Both the position numbers and the translations under genes were made by a program. Shown piece after piece: positions 20,535-28,435 of a stretch of DNA of 38,474 bases (positions are counted from its first letter, which is position 1; each line of letters begins with the position of its first letter). The DNA is taken from assembly GCA_029255645.1 (NCBI GenBank), contig JANLJE010000044.1, positions 1 to 38,474 of the forward strand, written 5' to 3'. Source of the DNA: Comamonadaceae bacterium. Lineage in GTDB: Bacteria > Pseudomonadota > Gammaproteobacteria > Burkholderiales > Rhodocyclaceae. Below the pieces are notes generated by a model that was given only the letters and a program-made list of their open reading frames with translations, made no database searches and was not told the DNA's origin.

Positions 20535-22234
20535 GATCGGGCTCCGTGCGGGTTGTCGTGCTTGTCGTCCTGTGGGCCGTCGTGAGGGCCTTTATCCTGC
20601 CGGCGGCGGGTGAGGATGCGGATCAAGCCGTGCCCGAGGCTGCCGAGGGTGGTCAGGCCCACCAGGGCCCAGCCCATGTTGTCGAGCCAGGGGTGGCGGT
20701 CCCGGCCGGGGATGTAGACCCCGGGAATGCCTTCCAGGCGTCCGCCCTGTTTGTGGCATTCGATGCAATCCACCGCGTCTTCCTTGGGGGCCACCATGTG
20801 GGTGATGAGCCAGAGCATTTCCGTATCCACGAAGCCGTACTTGCCCGAGAAGGGGGCGCCGGTGGCTTCGGCGCCTACCTTCAGGGCTTTGTCCCAGTCG
20901 AAGTTGTACCAGTAGGCCGTGTCGTCCGGGATGGCCGTGTGGGGCACCAGCAGGGTCAGATTTTCCATGTCATAGGGCTGCCGGCTCCGGAAACGCTTGA
21001 CCGGCCAGATGCGCGCATCCGCCGTTCCCGGGGCGCCGTGAAAGGTATTGATGGCCACGGGCCTGTCTGGATTGATCTTGTCTGTCTGCAGGGTGTAGCT
21101 GACCTTGCCGTTGAACCACAGATACTCGGGCACGACGTTTTCTTGCAGGCCGAACTGGCCCTTGCGGCTGTCGTAAATGATGTGGCCGTGCTCATCCTCG
21201 ATCTTCTGGGGCTTGCCGTCGGGGCCCATCTTGCCGGCCTGGGACCAGTCCCAAGTCATCTTGGTGGGTACCCCGCCCCGAGCGAAAGTCGGGATGTGGC
21301 AGGTCTGGCAGGCCAAGGTCCGGGCGTGGGTGTTGAGCAGCTCCGGGTTTTTCTCCTGGGCGGCGTTGATGCTGCCGGGCGGGGCCTGGTGCGGCGCATC
21401 CCCGTGGCAGGCCTGGCAGGTGGTGGGGTTCCGGTCACTGGCCTGGCCCCGCAACAGGGGGCCGTGGGGGTCCGCTGCCGTGGGCGAGATGCGGCTGCCG
21501 GAGACCTGGTGGGCATCGGTCTGGTGGCAGGTGGAACAGCTGAAGTTGCCCCCGTCGGCACTCATGTGCACATCCAGCTGGCGGGAGGGCTGATTCAGGG
21601 AGGAATCCAGGTCCCCGTGCTTCACCCCGTCACCGCCGCCGCCGTTGTAGTGGCAGGCACCACAGTTGTCCTTGCGGGTGGGCCCCACATGGGTCGCCGC
21701 CTGAGTCAGGTCCTCGGGCTCCAGGAAAATGCCGGAGCCGGGCGGGTACTCGGTGCGCACATAGGCCGGGTGGCCGGCCAGGCCGCTGGGCTTGCTGTAC
21801 TTGCCCTGGTTGTGACAGACCAGGCAATCCACGTTTTCCTCGTTGGCGAAATCAAACCTGTCGTTCTCCCAGCCGTAGCCGATATGGCAGCTGTTGCAAT
21901 AGGCTTCGTTGGATCTGTCGCCGATGCAAAAGCCGTTCAGCATGGTTTTCTTGCCCAGCTTCTGGCCTGTGTCGGGGTTGGTATATTCCCAGGTCCAGTG
22001 GCGGGTCTGCATGACCTGCCGGGCGGCTTCCGTGTGGCAGGTCAGGCAGGCCCGGGTGACTTCCTGGCCGGACTTGAAGTCCTGCTGTAGTTCCTTGAAC
22101 TTGCCATGGTCGGCGGTGCTCGTCTTGCCGGCCTTCGGGGGCGCGTTACCCGAAGTGGCAAAGGCGCTGGCGTTTCCGGTGAGGGAAAGGGCCAGCGCCA
22201 AAGGGAGGAAGAGGGAGGAAAATCCGCATTTCAT
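20531..22234 (-). CDS. Octaheme c-type cytochrome, tetrathionate reductase (OTR) family
   Basis: The 567-residue precursor has a Sec signal peptide (MKCGFSSLFLPLALALSLTG, cleavage near ASA-FA) and exactly eight CXXCH heme motifs: CLTCH, CNSCH, CLVCH, CGACH, CSTCH, CQACH, CQTCH and CIECH. The segments around them (HWTWEYTNPDTGQKLGKKT, CHIGYGWENDRFDFANEENV) match the octaheme tetrathionate reductase family, whose Shewanella member reduces tetrathionate, nitrite and hydroxylamine in vitro. Unlike the soluble type, this one has a C-terminal membrane helix (NMGWALVGLTTLGSLGHGLI) followed by a charged cytoplasmic tail. The ATG at 22234 follows GGGAGT; the frame open to 22516 is not coding. The physiological substrate is unknown. 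Confidence 0.93.
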   Translation of the reverse strand: MKCGFSSLFLPLALALSLTGNASAFATSGNAPPKAGKTSTADHGKFKELQQDFKSGQEVTRACLTCHTEAARQVMQTRHWTWEYTNPDTGQKLGKKTMLNGFCIGDRSNEAYCNSCHIGYGWENDRFDFANEENVDCLVCHNQGKYSKPSGLAGHPAYVRTEYPPGSGIFLEPEDLTQAATHVGPTRKDNCGACHYNGGGGDGVKHGDLDSSLNQPSRQLDVHMSADGGNFSCSTCHQTDAHQVSGSRISPTAADPHGPLLRGQASDRNPTTCQACHGDAPHQAPPGSINAAQEKNPELLNTHARTLACQTCHIPTFARGGVPTKMTWDWSQAGKMGPDGKPQKIEDEHGHIIYDSRKGQFGLQENVVPEYLWFNGKVSYTLQTDKINPDRPVAINTFHGAPGTADARIWPVKRFRSRQPYDMENLTLLVPHTAIPDDTAYWYNFDWDKALKVGAEATGAPFSGKYGFVDTEMLWLITHMVAPKEDAVDCIECHKQGGRLEGIPGVYIPGRDRHPWLDNMGWALVGLTTLGSLGHGLIRILTRRRQDKGPHDGPQDDKHDNPHGARS

Positions 22235-22295
22235 GGCGATACTCCCGGGTGGTGCAGGGTATGTGGCATGGTGACTCTCCTTGGGTGTCAGAAAA

Positions 22296-22613
22296 TCAGT
22301 GGAGCAGCTTCCACCAAGCCAGGGCCAGCAGGGGCCAGGCCGTGAAGGGGTGGGTGATCCACTGCCCTGGGCTGCCGGGTTTGAACTGGAAACCGACTCC
22401 GCGCACCAGGCAGAGGGCGATGGCGGTAAGGAGCAAGAGCAGTTCCGAATGGCGCAGTTCAGCCATGTTCTCGGCCACAAGGCGCGGGTCCAGGACCAAG
22501 AGCAGGGCCGAGGCAAGCCCCAGGAAGAGCGACAGGTTTTGCCCCCAGGGCGCCCGGGGGCCGGGCTTTCGGGGCAGGTCCGGAAGATGCGCGCCCACCT
22601 CAGTCGCTTTCAT
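22296..22613 (-). CDS. ybgE: Cyd operon protein YbgE-like
   Basis: A 105-residue small membrane protein with three probable helices (LSLFLGLASALLLVLDPRLV, LLLLLTAIALCLVRGVGF, TAWPLLALAWWKLLH). The RGVGFxxK turn corresponds to the HGVGF motif of YbgE, a protein of unknown function encoded after cydX in many proteobacterial cyd operons. The start overlaps the 3' end of cydX by 14 bp, supporting co-translation. Identification rests on this motif and position. Confidence 0.7.
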   Translation of the reverse strand: MKATEVGAHLPDLPRKPGPRAPWGQNLSLFLGLASALLLVLDPRLVAENMAELRHSELLLLLTAIALCLVRGVGFQFKPGSPGQWITHPFTAWPLLALAWWKLLH

Positions 22614-22698
22614 TTTCCCGGGCGTCGTAATAGATGGCGTTTACCACGGCAAGGAGCAGGGCGAGGCCCAGGCCGAGGATCCAGGTGAAGTACCACAT
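22600..22698 (-). CDS. cydX: CydX, small subunit of cytochrome bd
   Basis: A 32-codon gene that is easily missed. The product begins MWYFTWILGLGLALLLAVVN and continues AIYYDARENESD, the standard CydX pattern of a single membrane helix after MWYFxWILG and a short acidic tail. CydX binds CydA and stabilises the heme b595/d site of cytochrome bd. The ATG at 22698 is preceded by AAGGAAA. The odd point is its place: CydX normally follows cydB directly, but here two genes (Rieske and NifX-like) intervene. It overlaps ybgE by 14 bp. Confidence 0.92.
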   Translation of the reverse strand: MWYFTWILGLGLALLLAVVNAIYYDARENESD

Positions 22699-22737
22699 GG
22701 AGGGTTTCCTTTCTCTGTCAGGGTTCAGTGTCGGGGT

Positions 22738-23199
22738 TCAGTGTCCGTGCTGGCGGCCGTGCTGGTGCTGATGTCCACTTCCGCCGCCGTGGCCACACTG
22801 GCAATGGCCGGCGCTTTCCGGGATGGGGGCGGCTTCTTCTGCTGCTTCATGATCGTCACCGCAGCCGCTATGGTCGTTGCAGGGCAGCGAGGGCACCCCG
22901 GCCAGGTACAGGCGTACGGCCATTTCCGGTGAGCTTTCCTGGGTCAGGTACACCTGGATGCCCCGGGCCGAGAGGCGCTGGTACAGGTCCTGGCCCATGC
23001 CGGCGCTGATCAGGACCTTGATCGGGGCCAGGGGGTGTTCCGGTCCCAGGGGCCCGGCATGAAGGACTTCCTCCGGCAGCAGCTCCACGGTGCCCACCAT
23101 GGGCCCGCCCCCGTCCCCGAACAGGAAGAAGCGGCGGCAGCGGCCGGCATGGGGGGTGACGGTGCGGGCGTTCTGGCAGGTGACGGCGATCAGGCGCAT
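22738..23199 (-). CDS. NifX/NifB-type dinitrogenase cofactor-domain protein with His-rich tail
   Basis: A 153-residue cytoplasmic protein. Residues 1-105 form the dinitrogenase iron-molybdenum cofactor-binding fold (MRLIAVTCQNARTVTPHAGR, then FFLFG, and LISAGMGQDLYQRLSARGI), the domain used by NifX, NafY and NifB C termini to carry metal clusters. The C-terminal ~45 residues are rich in His and Cys (CNDHSGCGDDH; CQCGHGGGSGHQHQHGRQHGH) and should bind metal. The ATG at 23199 follows GAGGAGG at 8 nt. No nitrogenase genes are in the window. Its place between a Rieske gene and cydX suggests a role in metal or Fe-S supply for this electron-transfer set, which is inference. Confidence 0.82.
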   Translation of the reverse strand: MRLIAVTCQNARTVTPHAGRCRRFFLFGDGGGPMVGTVELLPEEVLHAGPLGPEHPLAPIKVLISAGMGQDLYQRLSARGIQVYLTQESSPEMAVRLYLAGVPSLPCNDHSGCGDDHEAAEEAAPIPESAGHCQCGHGGGSGHQHQHGRQHGH

Positions 23200-23228
23200 G
23201 GGGTTTACCTCCTCAGGTCTCATGGGGT

Positions 23229-23846
23229 TCAGGCAGTGCTGTCGTCTGCACCGATCAGCAGCCGGCCTTCGGCCAGGTACTGGTGCGGCGGCACTTCCAG
23301 GTTGGTGGGGGCGGGCTTGTTCTTGAATACCCGGCCGGCCAGGTCGAAGGTGGAGCCGTGGCAGGGGCAGAGAAAGCCGCCTTTCCAGTCGGCCCCCAGG
23401 CCCGGGGCTCCGGCCTCGAAGGCTTTGGAGGGGGAGCAGCCCAGGTGGGTGCAGATGCCGATGAGGACCAGCATTTCCGGGCGGATGGAGCGCTGCGCAT
23501 TGCGGGCGTATTCCGGCTGTTGCTGCCGTTCCGAGGCCGGGTCCACCAGGTCAGCTTCCACCTCTTTCAGGGTGGCCAGCATTGCCGGGGTCCGGTGCAG
23601 GATCCACACGGGCTTGCCGCGCCACTCGACAGTGAGCATCTCGCCCGGGGCCAGGCGGGAGACATCCACTTCCACCGGGGCGCCGGCGGCCTTGGCCCGC
23701 TCCGAGGGCAGGAGGCTGGCGGCAAAGGGGATCAGGGTGATGGCCCCGGCCACGCCGCTGGCGGCAGCGGTGGCCAGGATCAACTGGCGCCGGGTCGGGT
23801 TCATGGGTTCATGGCAAGTTTCATGGCAAGTACAGGCGTGGCTCAT
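23229..23846 (-). CDS. petA: Rieske iron-sulfur protein, bc1-complex type
   Basis: A 205-residue ubiquinol-cytochrome c reductase Rieske subunit. The 2Fe-2S ligands lie in CTHLGC and CPCHGS. The N-terminal anchor TRRQLILATAAASGVAGAI then TLIPFAASLLPSERAKA is a Tat-type uncleaved signal. VEVDVSRLAPGEMLTVEWRG and GKPVWILHRTP are standard for the family. There is no cytochrome b or c1 gene nearby, so this is an orphan copy. The ATG at 23846, after AAGGAGT, adds an odd 14-residue lead reading MSHACTCHETCHEP before the usual Met (codon at 23804); part of it comes from a 12-bp duplication. It lies 20 bp downstream of cydB. The gene symbol denotes family only. Confidence 0.9.
   Translation of the reverse strand: MSHACTCHETCHEPMNPTRRQLILATAAASGVAGAITLIPFAASLLPSERAKAAGAPVEVDVSRLAPGEMLTVEWRGKPVWILHRTPAMLATLKEVEADLVDPASERQQQPEYARNAQRSIRPEMLVLIGICTHLGCSPSKAFEAGAPGLGADWKGGFLCPCHGSTFDLAGRVFKNKPAPTNLEVPPHQYLAEGRLLIGADDSTA
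23808..23831. repeat. 12-bp duplication at the start of the Rieske gene
   Basis: TTCATGGCAAGT occurs twice head to tail (23808-23819, 23820-23831). On the minus strand it encodes the two THC/CHE steps of the Cys-His-rich lead before the Tat anchor. Confidence 0.85.
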
Positions 23847-23866
23847 GGCGATACTCCTTGATGCGG

Positions 23867-25003
23867 TCAGTAGGCCTTCTTGTCGTTGGCCCGGATGAAG
23901 TCCAGGGTCACCTTGCCGGCCATGACCTTGTAGGCCCAGCTGGTGTAGAAGATGATCAGGGGCATGAAGATCACCGTGGCACCGAACATCAGGCCCAGGG
24001 TGAAATGGGAGGACACCGCATCCCAGGCAGTGAGGCCCGAGGCGGGGTCGCTCGAAGAGGGCATGATGAAGGGAAACATGGCCACCCCGGCGGTGCCGAT
24101 GATGCCGGTCATGGCAAGCGAGGAGGCGATGAAGGCCAGGCCGGGGCGGCGCACCCAGGCCATCAGTCCGCCCATGATGAGGCCGGCGATACCCAGGGCG
24201 GGCACGCTCCAGAGCAGGGGCATGTTCTTGAAGTTGTGCAGCCAGCCGCCGGCTACCACGGCCACGGTTTTGTCGAGCGGGTTGGGCAGGGCGGCCGCGT
24301 CGGCGCCGCCGGTGATCACATGGCCAGGCAGGGCCTGGACCCAGAAACCGGCACCCACGAAGCAGATCAGGGCGATGATGCCGCAGGCCAGGGCGCCCAG
24401 ACGGGCACGCTCGAAGATTGCGCCTTCGCTCCTGAGCATCAGGTAATGGGCCCCGTGGGCGGTGATCATGGCGCTGCTGACCACGCCGCAGAGTAGAGCG
24501 AAGGGGTTGAGCAGGGCCCAGAAGCTGCCCGTGTAGAAGGGACGCAGGGTTTCGTCGAAATGGAAAGGCACTCCCTGGAGCAGGTTGCCGAAGGCCACGC
24601 CGAAGATCAGCGGCGGCACGAAGCCACCCACGAACAGGCCCCAGTCCCAGGTGCTGCGCCAGGTGGGGTTATTCACCTTGGAGCGGTAGTCGAAGCCCAC
24701 GGGCCGGAAGAAGAGGGCCCAGAGCACCGCCAGCATGGCCCAGTAAAAGCCGGAGAAGGCGGTGGCATAGACGAGCGGCCAGGCGGCGAAGATGGCGCCG
24801 CCGCCGGTGATGAACCAGACCTGGTTGCCATCCCAGTGCGGGCCCACGGTATTGATGGCAACCCGGCGTTCTTCGTCGGTCTTGCCCACGAAGGGCAGCA
24901 GGGTGCCGACGCCCATGTCGTGGCCGTCCATGATGGCAAATCCCACCAGGAGCAGCCCCACCAGCAGCCACCAGATGAATTTCAGGGTCAGGTAGTCGAT
25001 CAT
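23867..25003 (-). CDS. cydB: Cytochrome bd ubiquinol oxidase subunit II
   Basis: A 378-residue, eight-to-nine-helix membrane protein that pairs with CydA. The family signature is seen at the start (WWLLVGLLLVGFAIMDGHDM then GVGTLLPFVGK) and in NTVGPHWDGNQVWFITGGGA and FAAWPLVYATAFSGFYWAM. Length equals the E. coli subunit. It starts 21 bp after cydA. Unusually, the next genes are a Rieske protein and a NifX-like protein before cydX appears. Confidence 0.97.
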   Translation of the reverse strand: MIDYLTLKFIWWLLVGLLLVGFAIMDGHDMGVGTLLPFVGKTDEERRVAINTVGPHWDGNQVWFITGGGAIFAAWPLVYATAFSGFYWAMLAVLWALFFRPVGFDYRSKVNNPTWRSTWDWGLFVGGFVPPLIFGVAFGNLLQGVPFHFDETLRPFYTGSFWALLNPFALLCGVVSSAMITAHGAHYLMLRSEGAIFERARLGALACGIIALICFVGAGFWVQALPGHVITGGADAAALPNPLDKTVAVVAGGWLHNFKNMPLLWSVPALGIAGLIMGGLMAWVRRPGLAFIASSLAMTGIIGTAGVAMFPFIMPSSSDPASGLTAWDAVSSHFTLGLMFGATVIFMPLIIFYTSWAYKVMAGKVTLDFIRANDKKAY

Positions 25004-25024
25004 TGCGCTGTTCTCCTTTTTCTC

Positions 25025-26647
25025 TCAGAAGTCCGACGGATGGCGGGTGGCAGGGGTGCCGGGAGGAACGGTGCTGGCCTGGCCGGCGAAGGAAAGATCC
25101 CCGTAGCGGCCAGTGCCAAGGCTGGCGGGCCCCAGGCGGGCGAACTTGATCATCAGGTACATCTCGACGATCAGGAGCAGGGTGTAAAAGCCCACGAAGC
25201 CGGCCAGGGAGCCGTAGAGGCTGGCGGGGGTGAGGCTGGAGACGGACAGGTGGGTGGGCAGCACCCCATAGACGGTCCAGGGCTGGCGGCCGTACTCAGC
25301 CACGAACCAGCCCAGCTCGCAGGCGATCCAGGGCATGGGGATGAACCACACCGCCCAGCGCAGCAACCAGGTCTTTTCGGTGAACTTGTCCTTGAGGCTG
25401 TAGTAGAGCGCCAAGGCGAACAGGGCGAAAAAGGCGAAGCCGAGGCCCACCATCAGGCGGAAGGCCCAGAACATCGGGGCCACCTTGGGGATGGTGTCGG
25501 CGGCGGCCCGGGCGATCAGCTCCGGTGTCACCTGGTTCATGTCGCTTGCGTACTTCTTCAACAGCAGGCCAAAGCCCAGGTCGGCCTTGTGGGCTTCGAA
25601 CACGGGCAGGGCGGCTTCCTTGGCGGCGGGTTCGGCGGCCTTGCTGCGTAGAATCTCCAGGGCTTTGACGGCTTCCACACCGGAGGCGATGCGTTGCCGG
25701 TTTTCGGCTTCGATTTCCTTGATGCCGGGAATTTCCTTATCCAGGGAGCGGGTGCCGATGATGCCCATGGCCCAGGGAATTTCCACCGCATATTGATTGC
25801 TCCGGGTGGCATCGTCGGGCAGGGCGAACAGGGTGAAGGGGGCGGGCGCCGGGTGGGTTTCCCACATGCCTTCCATGGCGGCGAGTTTGGTCTGCTGGGA
25901 TTCGGTCACGGTGTAGCCGGATTCGTCCCCGAGCACGATCACCGAACAGGCGGAGGCAAAGCCGAAGGCGGCGGCGATACGAAAGGAACGCTTGGCAAAG
26001 TCCAGGTCCCGGCCCTTGAGAAGGTACCAGGAGGAGATCGCCAGCACGAACACGGAAGCGGTCACGTAGCCGGCCGACACGGTATGCACGAACTTGGCCT
26101 GGGCGGTGGGGTTGAACACCACGGCCCAGAAGTCGGTGAGTTCCATGCGCATGGTCACGTAGCTGAACTCGGAGCCCACCGGGTCCTGCATCCAGCCGTT
26201 GGCGATCAGGATCCATAGGGCCGAGAGGTTGGAGCCGAAGGCCATCAGGAAGGTCACCAGCAGGTGCTTTTGTTTCGAGAGCCGGTCCCAGCCGAAGAAG
26301 AACAGCCCGATGAAGGTGGATTCCAGGAAGAAGGCCATCAGGCCCTCGATGGCAAGCGGCGCGCCGAAGATGTCGCCCATGTAGTGGGAGTAGTAAGCCC
26401 AGTTGGTGCCGAACTGGAACTCCAGGGTGATGCCGGTGGTGACGCCCAGGGCGAAATTGATGCCGAACAGCTTGCCCCAGAACTGGGTCATGTCCTTGTA
26501 CACCTGGCGACCGGTGAGCACATAGCAGCTCTCCATGATGACCAGGATGAAAGCCAGTCCCAGGGTGAGGGGTACGAACAGGAAGTGATACATGGCCGTC
26601 ACGGCGAATTGCAGCCGCGAGAGGTCCACCAGTTCATCGGTGAGCAT
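25025..26647 (-). CDS. cydA: Cytochrome bd ubiquinol oxidase subunit I
   Basis: CydA carries hemes b558, b595 and d and the quinol site of this high-affinity terminal oxidase. The 540-residue sequence has the heme b595 His in [15 protein letters not shown] (His21), the heme b558 His region [15 protein letters not shown], and the GRQPW motif ([16 protein letters not shown]). The Q-loop keeps the quinol-site Lys and Glu in [13 protein letters not shown]. It has the long (E. coli-type) Q-loop, judged from the ~120-residue insertion between that motif and the next helix ([16 protein letters not shown]). ATG at 26647 follows AAGGAG. The start overlaps the end of cydP by 14 bp. Confidence 0.97.
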   Translation of the reverse strand: MLTDELVDLSRLQFAVTAMYHFLFVPLTLGLAFILVIMESCYVLTGRQVYKDMTQFWGKLFGINFALGVTTGITLEFQFGTNWAYYSHYMGDIFGAPLAIEGLMAFFLESTFIGLFFFGWDRLSKQKHLLVTFLMAFGSNLSALWILIANGWMQDPVGSEFSYVTMRMELTDFWAVVFNPTAQAKFVHTVSAGYVTASVFVLAISSWYLLKGRDLDFAKRSFRIAAAFGFASACSVIVLGDESGYTVTESQQTKLAAMEGMWETHPAPAPFTLFALPDDATRSNQYAVEIPWAMGIIGTRSLDKEIPGIKEIEAENRQRIASGVEAVKALEILRSKAAEPAAKEAALPVFEAHKADLGFGLLLKKYASDMNQVTPELIARAAADTIPKVAPMFWAFRLMVGLGFAFFALFALALYYSLKDKFTEKTWLLRWAVWFIPMPWIACELGWFVAEYGRQPWTVYGVLPTHLSVSSLTPASLYGSLAGFVGFYTLLLIVEMYLMIKFARLGPASLGTGRYGDLSFAGQASTVPPGTPATRHPSDF

Positions 26648-26873
26648 GGGAAGAGGCTCCTTCTTTCGGATGAGACGGTTGGTCTTGGGGTGGGGAGGAA
26701 GCAGAAACCCTGTCGAGCAGGCCTTGGGCGATGGCGTCGATTCCCACGGGGGGACGGGATTGATCGGCGAAGAAGACGAACCAGATCAGGCCCAAAAGCG
26801 CCAGCTTGAGTACGATCACCCCGGCCAGTTCGAGCGCCAAAGATGGTTTGGGGAGAGGTGGGAAGAGCTTCAT
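26634..26873 (-). CDS. cydP: CydP-like small membrane protein, first gene of the cyd operon
   Basis: A 79-residue protein with one membrane helix ([20 protein letters not shown] followed by [11 protein letters not shown]). The ELAxVxxLKxxxLxxLWFxFF pattern and position before cydA fit the putative cytochrome oxidase small subunit CydP. The hydrophilic C terminus ([21 protein letters not shown]) is probably cytoplasmic or disordered. The start has only a weak ribosome-binding site. It overlaps cydA by 14 bp, so translation is likely coupled. Function is not established. Confidence 0.7.
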   Translation of the reverse strand: MKLFPPLPKPSLALELAGVIVLKLALLGLIWFVFFADQSRPPVGIDAIAQGLLDRVSASSPPQDQPSHPKEGASSHAHR

Positions 26874-26910
26874 CTCGGTCGGTTCAGGGTCTCTGCTTCC
26901 GGGAAATCTG

Positions 26911-26927
26911 TTACAAAAGCCATGCCA
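26911..26927 (-). promoter_or_regulatory. Candidate sigma-54 (-24/-12) promoter of the cyd operon
   Basis: On the minus strand the stretch reads TGGCATGGCTTTTGTAA, matching the sigma-54 consensus TGGCAYG-N4-TTGCA with one change at the -12 element (TTGT for TTGC) and correct spacing. Transcription would start about 30 nt before cydP. The neighbouring divergent gene is a sigma-54 activator, which makes the match more credible. Confidence 0.6.
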
Positions 26928-27013
26928 GCCCCGGGATTTATGTCTAACTACATGATTTACATGGATTTAATGTGACTCACTCAAATTGCATCAGCGTTTT
27001 CTGATGTTCATTT

Positions 27014-27051
27014 TTGCCAAATATGGCAAGATTGCCTGCTACATCTGGCAA
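27014..27051. promoter_or_regulatory. Candidate enhancer/operator: TTGCC/GGCAA inverted repeats
   Basis: TTGCCAAATATGGCAA (27014-27029) is an inverted repeat with 6-bp arms. A second pair, TTGCC (27032-27036) and GGCAA (27047-27051), follows with a wider gap. The first centre lies about 100-110 bp upstream of the candidate sigma-54 promoter, a typical enhancer distance, and immediately before the activator gene, so it could serve both operon activation and autoregulation. Confidence 0.5.
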
Positions 27052-27061
27052 GGAGATGCCC

Positions 27062-28435
27062 GTGCACCCCTATTCCCTCTCCGAACTGGTCTCCTTTCTG
27101 GACGGCCTGCCCGAGCCCCGCATCGTCATGGATGCCCGCTACCGCATCATTGCCGCCAACCCGGCCTATGTGCGGGAGTTTGGCGCCAGCCAGGTCATCC
27201 TGGGGCGCACCTGCTACGACGTCTCCCACCATTTCCAGGTGCCCTGCGACCAGGCCGGGGAGTCCTGTCCCTTGAGCCGTTGCCAGGAAAGCGACGCGCC
27301 CCAGCGGGTCCTGCACCTGCACCACACCCCCCGGGGCGAAGAGCATGTGGACGTGGAACTCACCCCCATCCGGGACGAAACCGGGCGGGTCCGCCATTTC
27401 GTGGAAACCATGCGGGTGGTGCGCCAGGCCAGCAGCAAAGCCGCGGCCCGGGGTCTGGTGGGGCGTTCCCCCGCCTTCGTGCGGATGCTGGAGCGGATGT
27501 TGCGGGTAGCGGATTCCAGCGCCTCGGTGCTGCTCCTGGGAGAAACCGGCACCGGCAAGGAACTGGTCGCCCGGGCCATTCATGAGGCCAGCGACCGTTG
27601 CGACGGGCCGTTCGTGGCCGTGGACTGCGCCGGCCTCACCGAAAACCTGTTCGAAAGCGAGCTGTTCGGCTACGAAAAAGGGGCTTTCACCGGTGCCACC
27701 CACCGCAAGCTGGGCCTGGTCGAGGCGGCAGCGGGAGGCACCTTGTTCCTCGATGAAATCGGCGAACTACCTCTTTCCCTGCAGGTCAAGCTGCTGCGCC
27801 TTCTGGAAACCGGCACCTACCGGCGGGTGGGTGGGCTCGATAGTCTGGCCGCCGATTTCCGCCTGGTGGCCGCTACCCACCGCAACCTGGCCGCCATGGT
27901 GGAAGCGGAGACTTTCCGCCGGGACCTGTATTTCCGCATCAACACGTTTCCCATCCACACCCCGGCCCTGCACGAACGGACCGAAGACATTCCCCTGCTG
28001 GCCGCCTCGCTCCTGGAGCGGGTGGACCGGCGCCCGGGCCGGCGGCTCACCGCGGCGGCCCTGGAGTGGCTGGTGGCGCGACGCTACTCGGGCAACATCC
28101 GGGAACTGCGCAACCTGATCGAGCGGGCCACCTTGATGGCCGACGGGGATGAAATCGACCTGGGGGATTTCCTGGATGACGAAACATCCTGCAGCGGCCC
28201 TTTTTGCAGCGGCTCTTTTTGCAGCGGCCCTTTCGCGCCCTGCCCGGAACCTCCGGACTTTCACCTGGAAACCCCCGTGGACCTCTTTACCCTGGAACAG
28301 CGTTACCTGGCCTGGCTGCTGCCCCGCTGTAATGGAGAAGTGGCTCGGGCGGCGGCGGTGCTGGGGGTCAGCCCGCGGACCCTGTACCGGAAGCTGCAGG
28401 GGGAGGGCTCGAAGGCGGCATCGAGCCACCCTTGA
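27062..28435 (+). CDS. Sigma-54-dependent transcriptional activator with PAS domain
   Basis: A bacterial enhancer-binding protein, 457 residues from the GTG at 27062, which has AAGGAG 6 nt upstream; an ATG at 27056 abuts that site and is less likely. An N-terminal PAS domain (about 10-115) has four cysteines in [20 protein letters not shown] then SCPLSRCQ, suggesting metal or redox sensing. The AAA+ domain has Walker A GETGTGKE, the sigma-54 contact loop GAFTGA, Walker [12 protein letters not shown], and the arginine-finger region [13 protein letters not shown] Cys-rich linker encoded by a 15-bp repeat precedes a Fis-type helix-turn-helix ([20 protein letters not shown]). No receiver domain is present, so signal input is direct. 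It is divergent from cydP and very probably regulates the cyd-octaheme operon. Confidence 0.92.
   Translation: MHPYSLSELVSFLDGLPEPRIVMDARYRIIAANPAYVREFGASQVILGRTCYDVSHHFQVPCDQAGESCPLSRCQESDAPQRVLHLHHTPRGEEHVDVELTPIRDETGRVRHFVETMRVVRQASSKAAARGLVGRSPAFVRMLERMLRVADSSASVLLLGETGTGKELVARAIHEASDRCDGPFVAVDCAGLTENLFESELFGYEKGAFTGATHRKLGLVEAAAGGTLFLDEIGELPLSLQVKLLRLLETGTYRRVGGLDSLAADFRLVAATHRNLAAMVEAETFRRDLYFRINTFPIHTPALHERTEDIPLLAASLLERVDRRPGRRLTAAALEWLVARRYSGNIRELRNLIERATLMADGDEIDLGDFLDDETSCSGPFCSGSFCSGPFAPCPEPPDFHLETPVDLFTLEQRYLAWLLPRCNGEVARAAAVLGVSPRTLYRKLQGEGSKAASSHP
28190..28234. repeat. 15-bp tandem repeat, three copies, in the activator gene
   Basis: TGCAGCGGCYCTTTT in three copies. It encodes [15 protein letters not shown] in the linker between the AAA+ and helix-turn-helix domains, adding three regularly spaced cysteines. 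Confidence 0.9.

Noticed and set aside
22738..23199. Evidence for nitrogen fixation genes
   Set aside because: The NifX-type domain is used in many non-nitrogenase proteins and no other nif gene is in the window.
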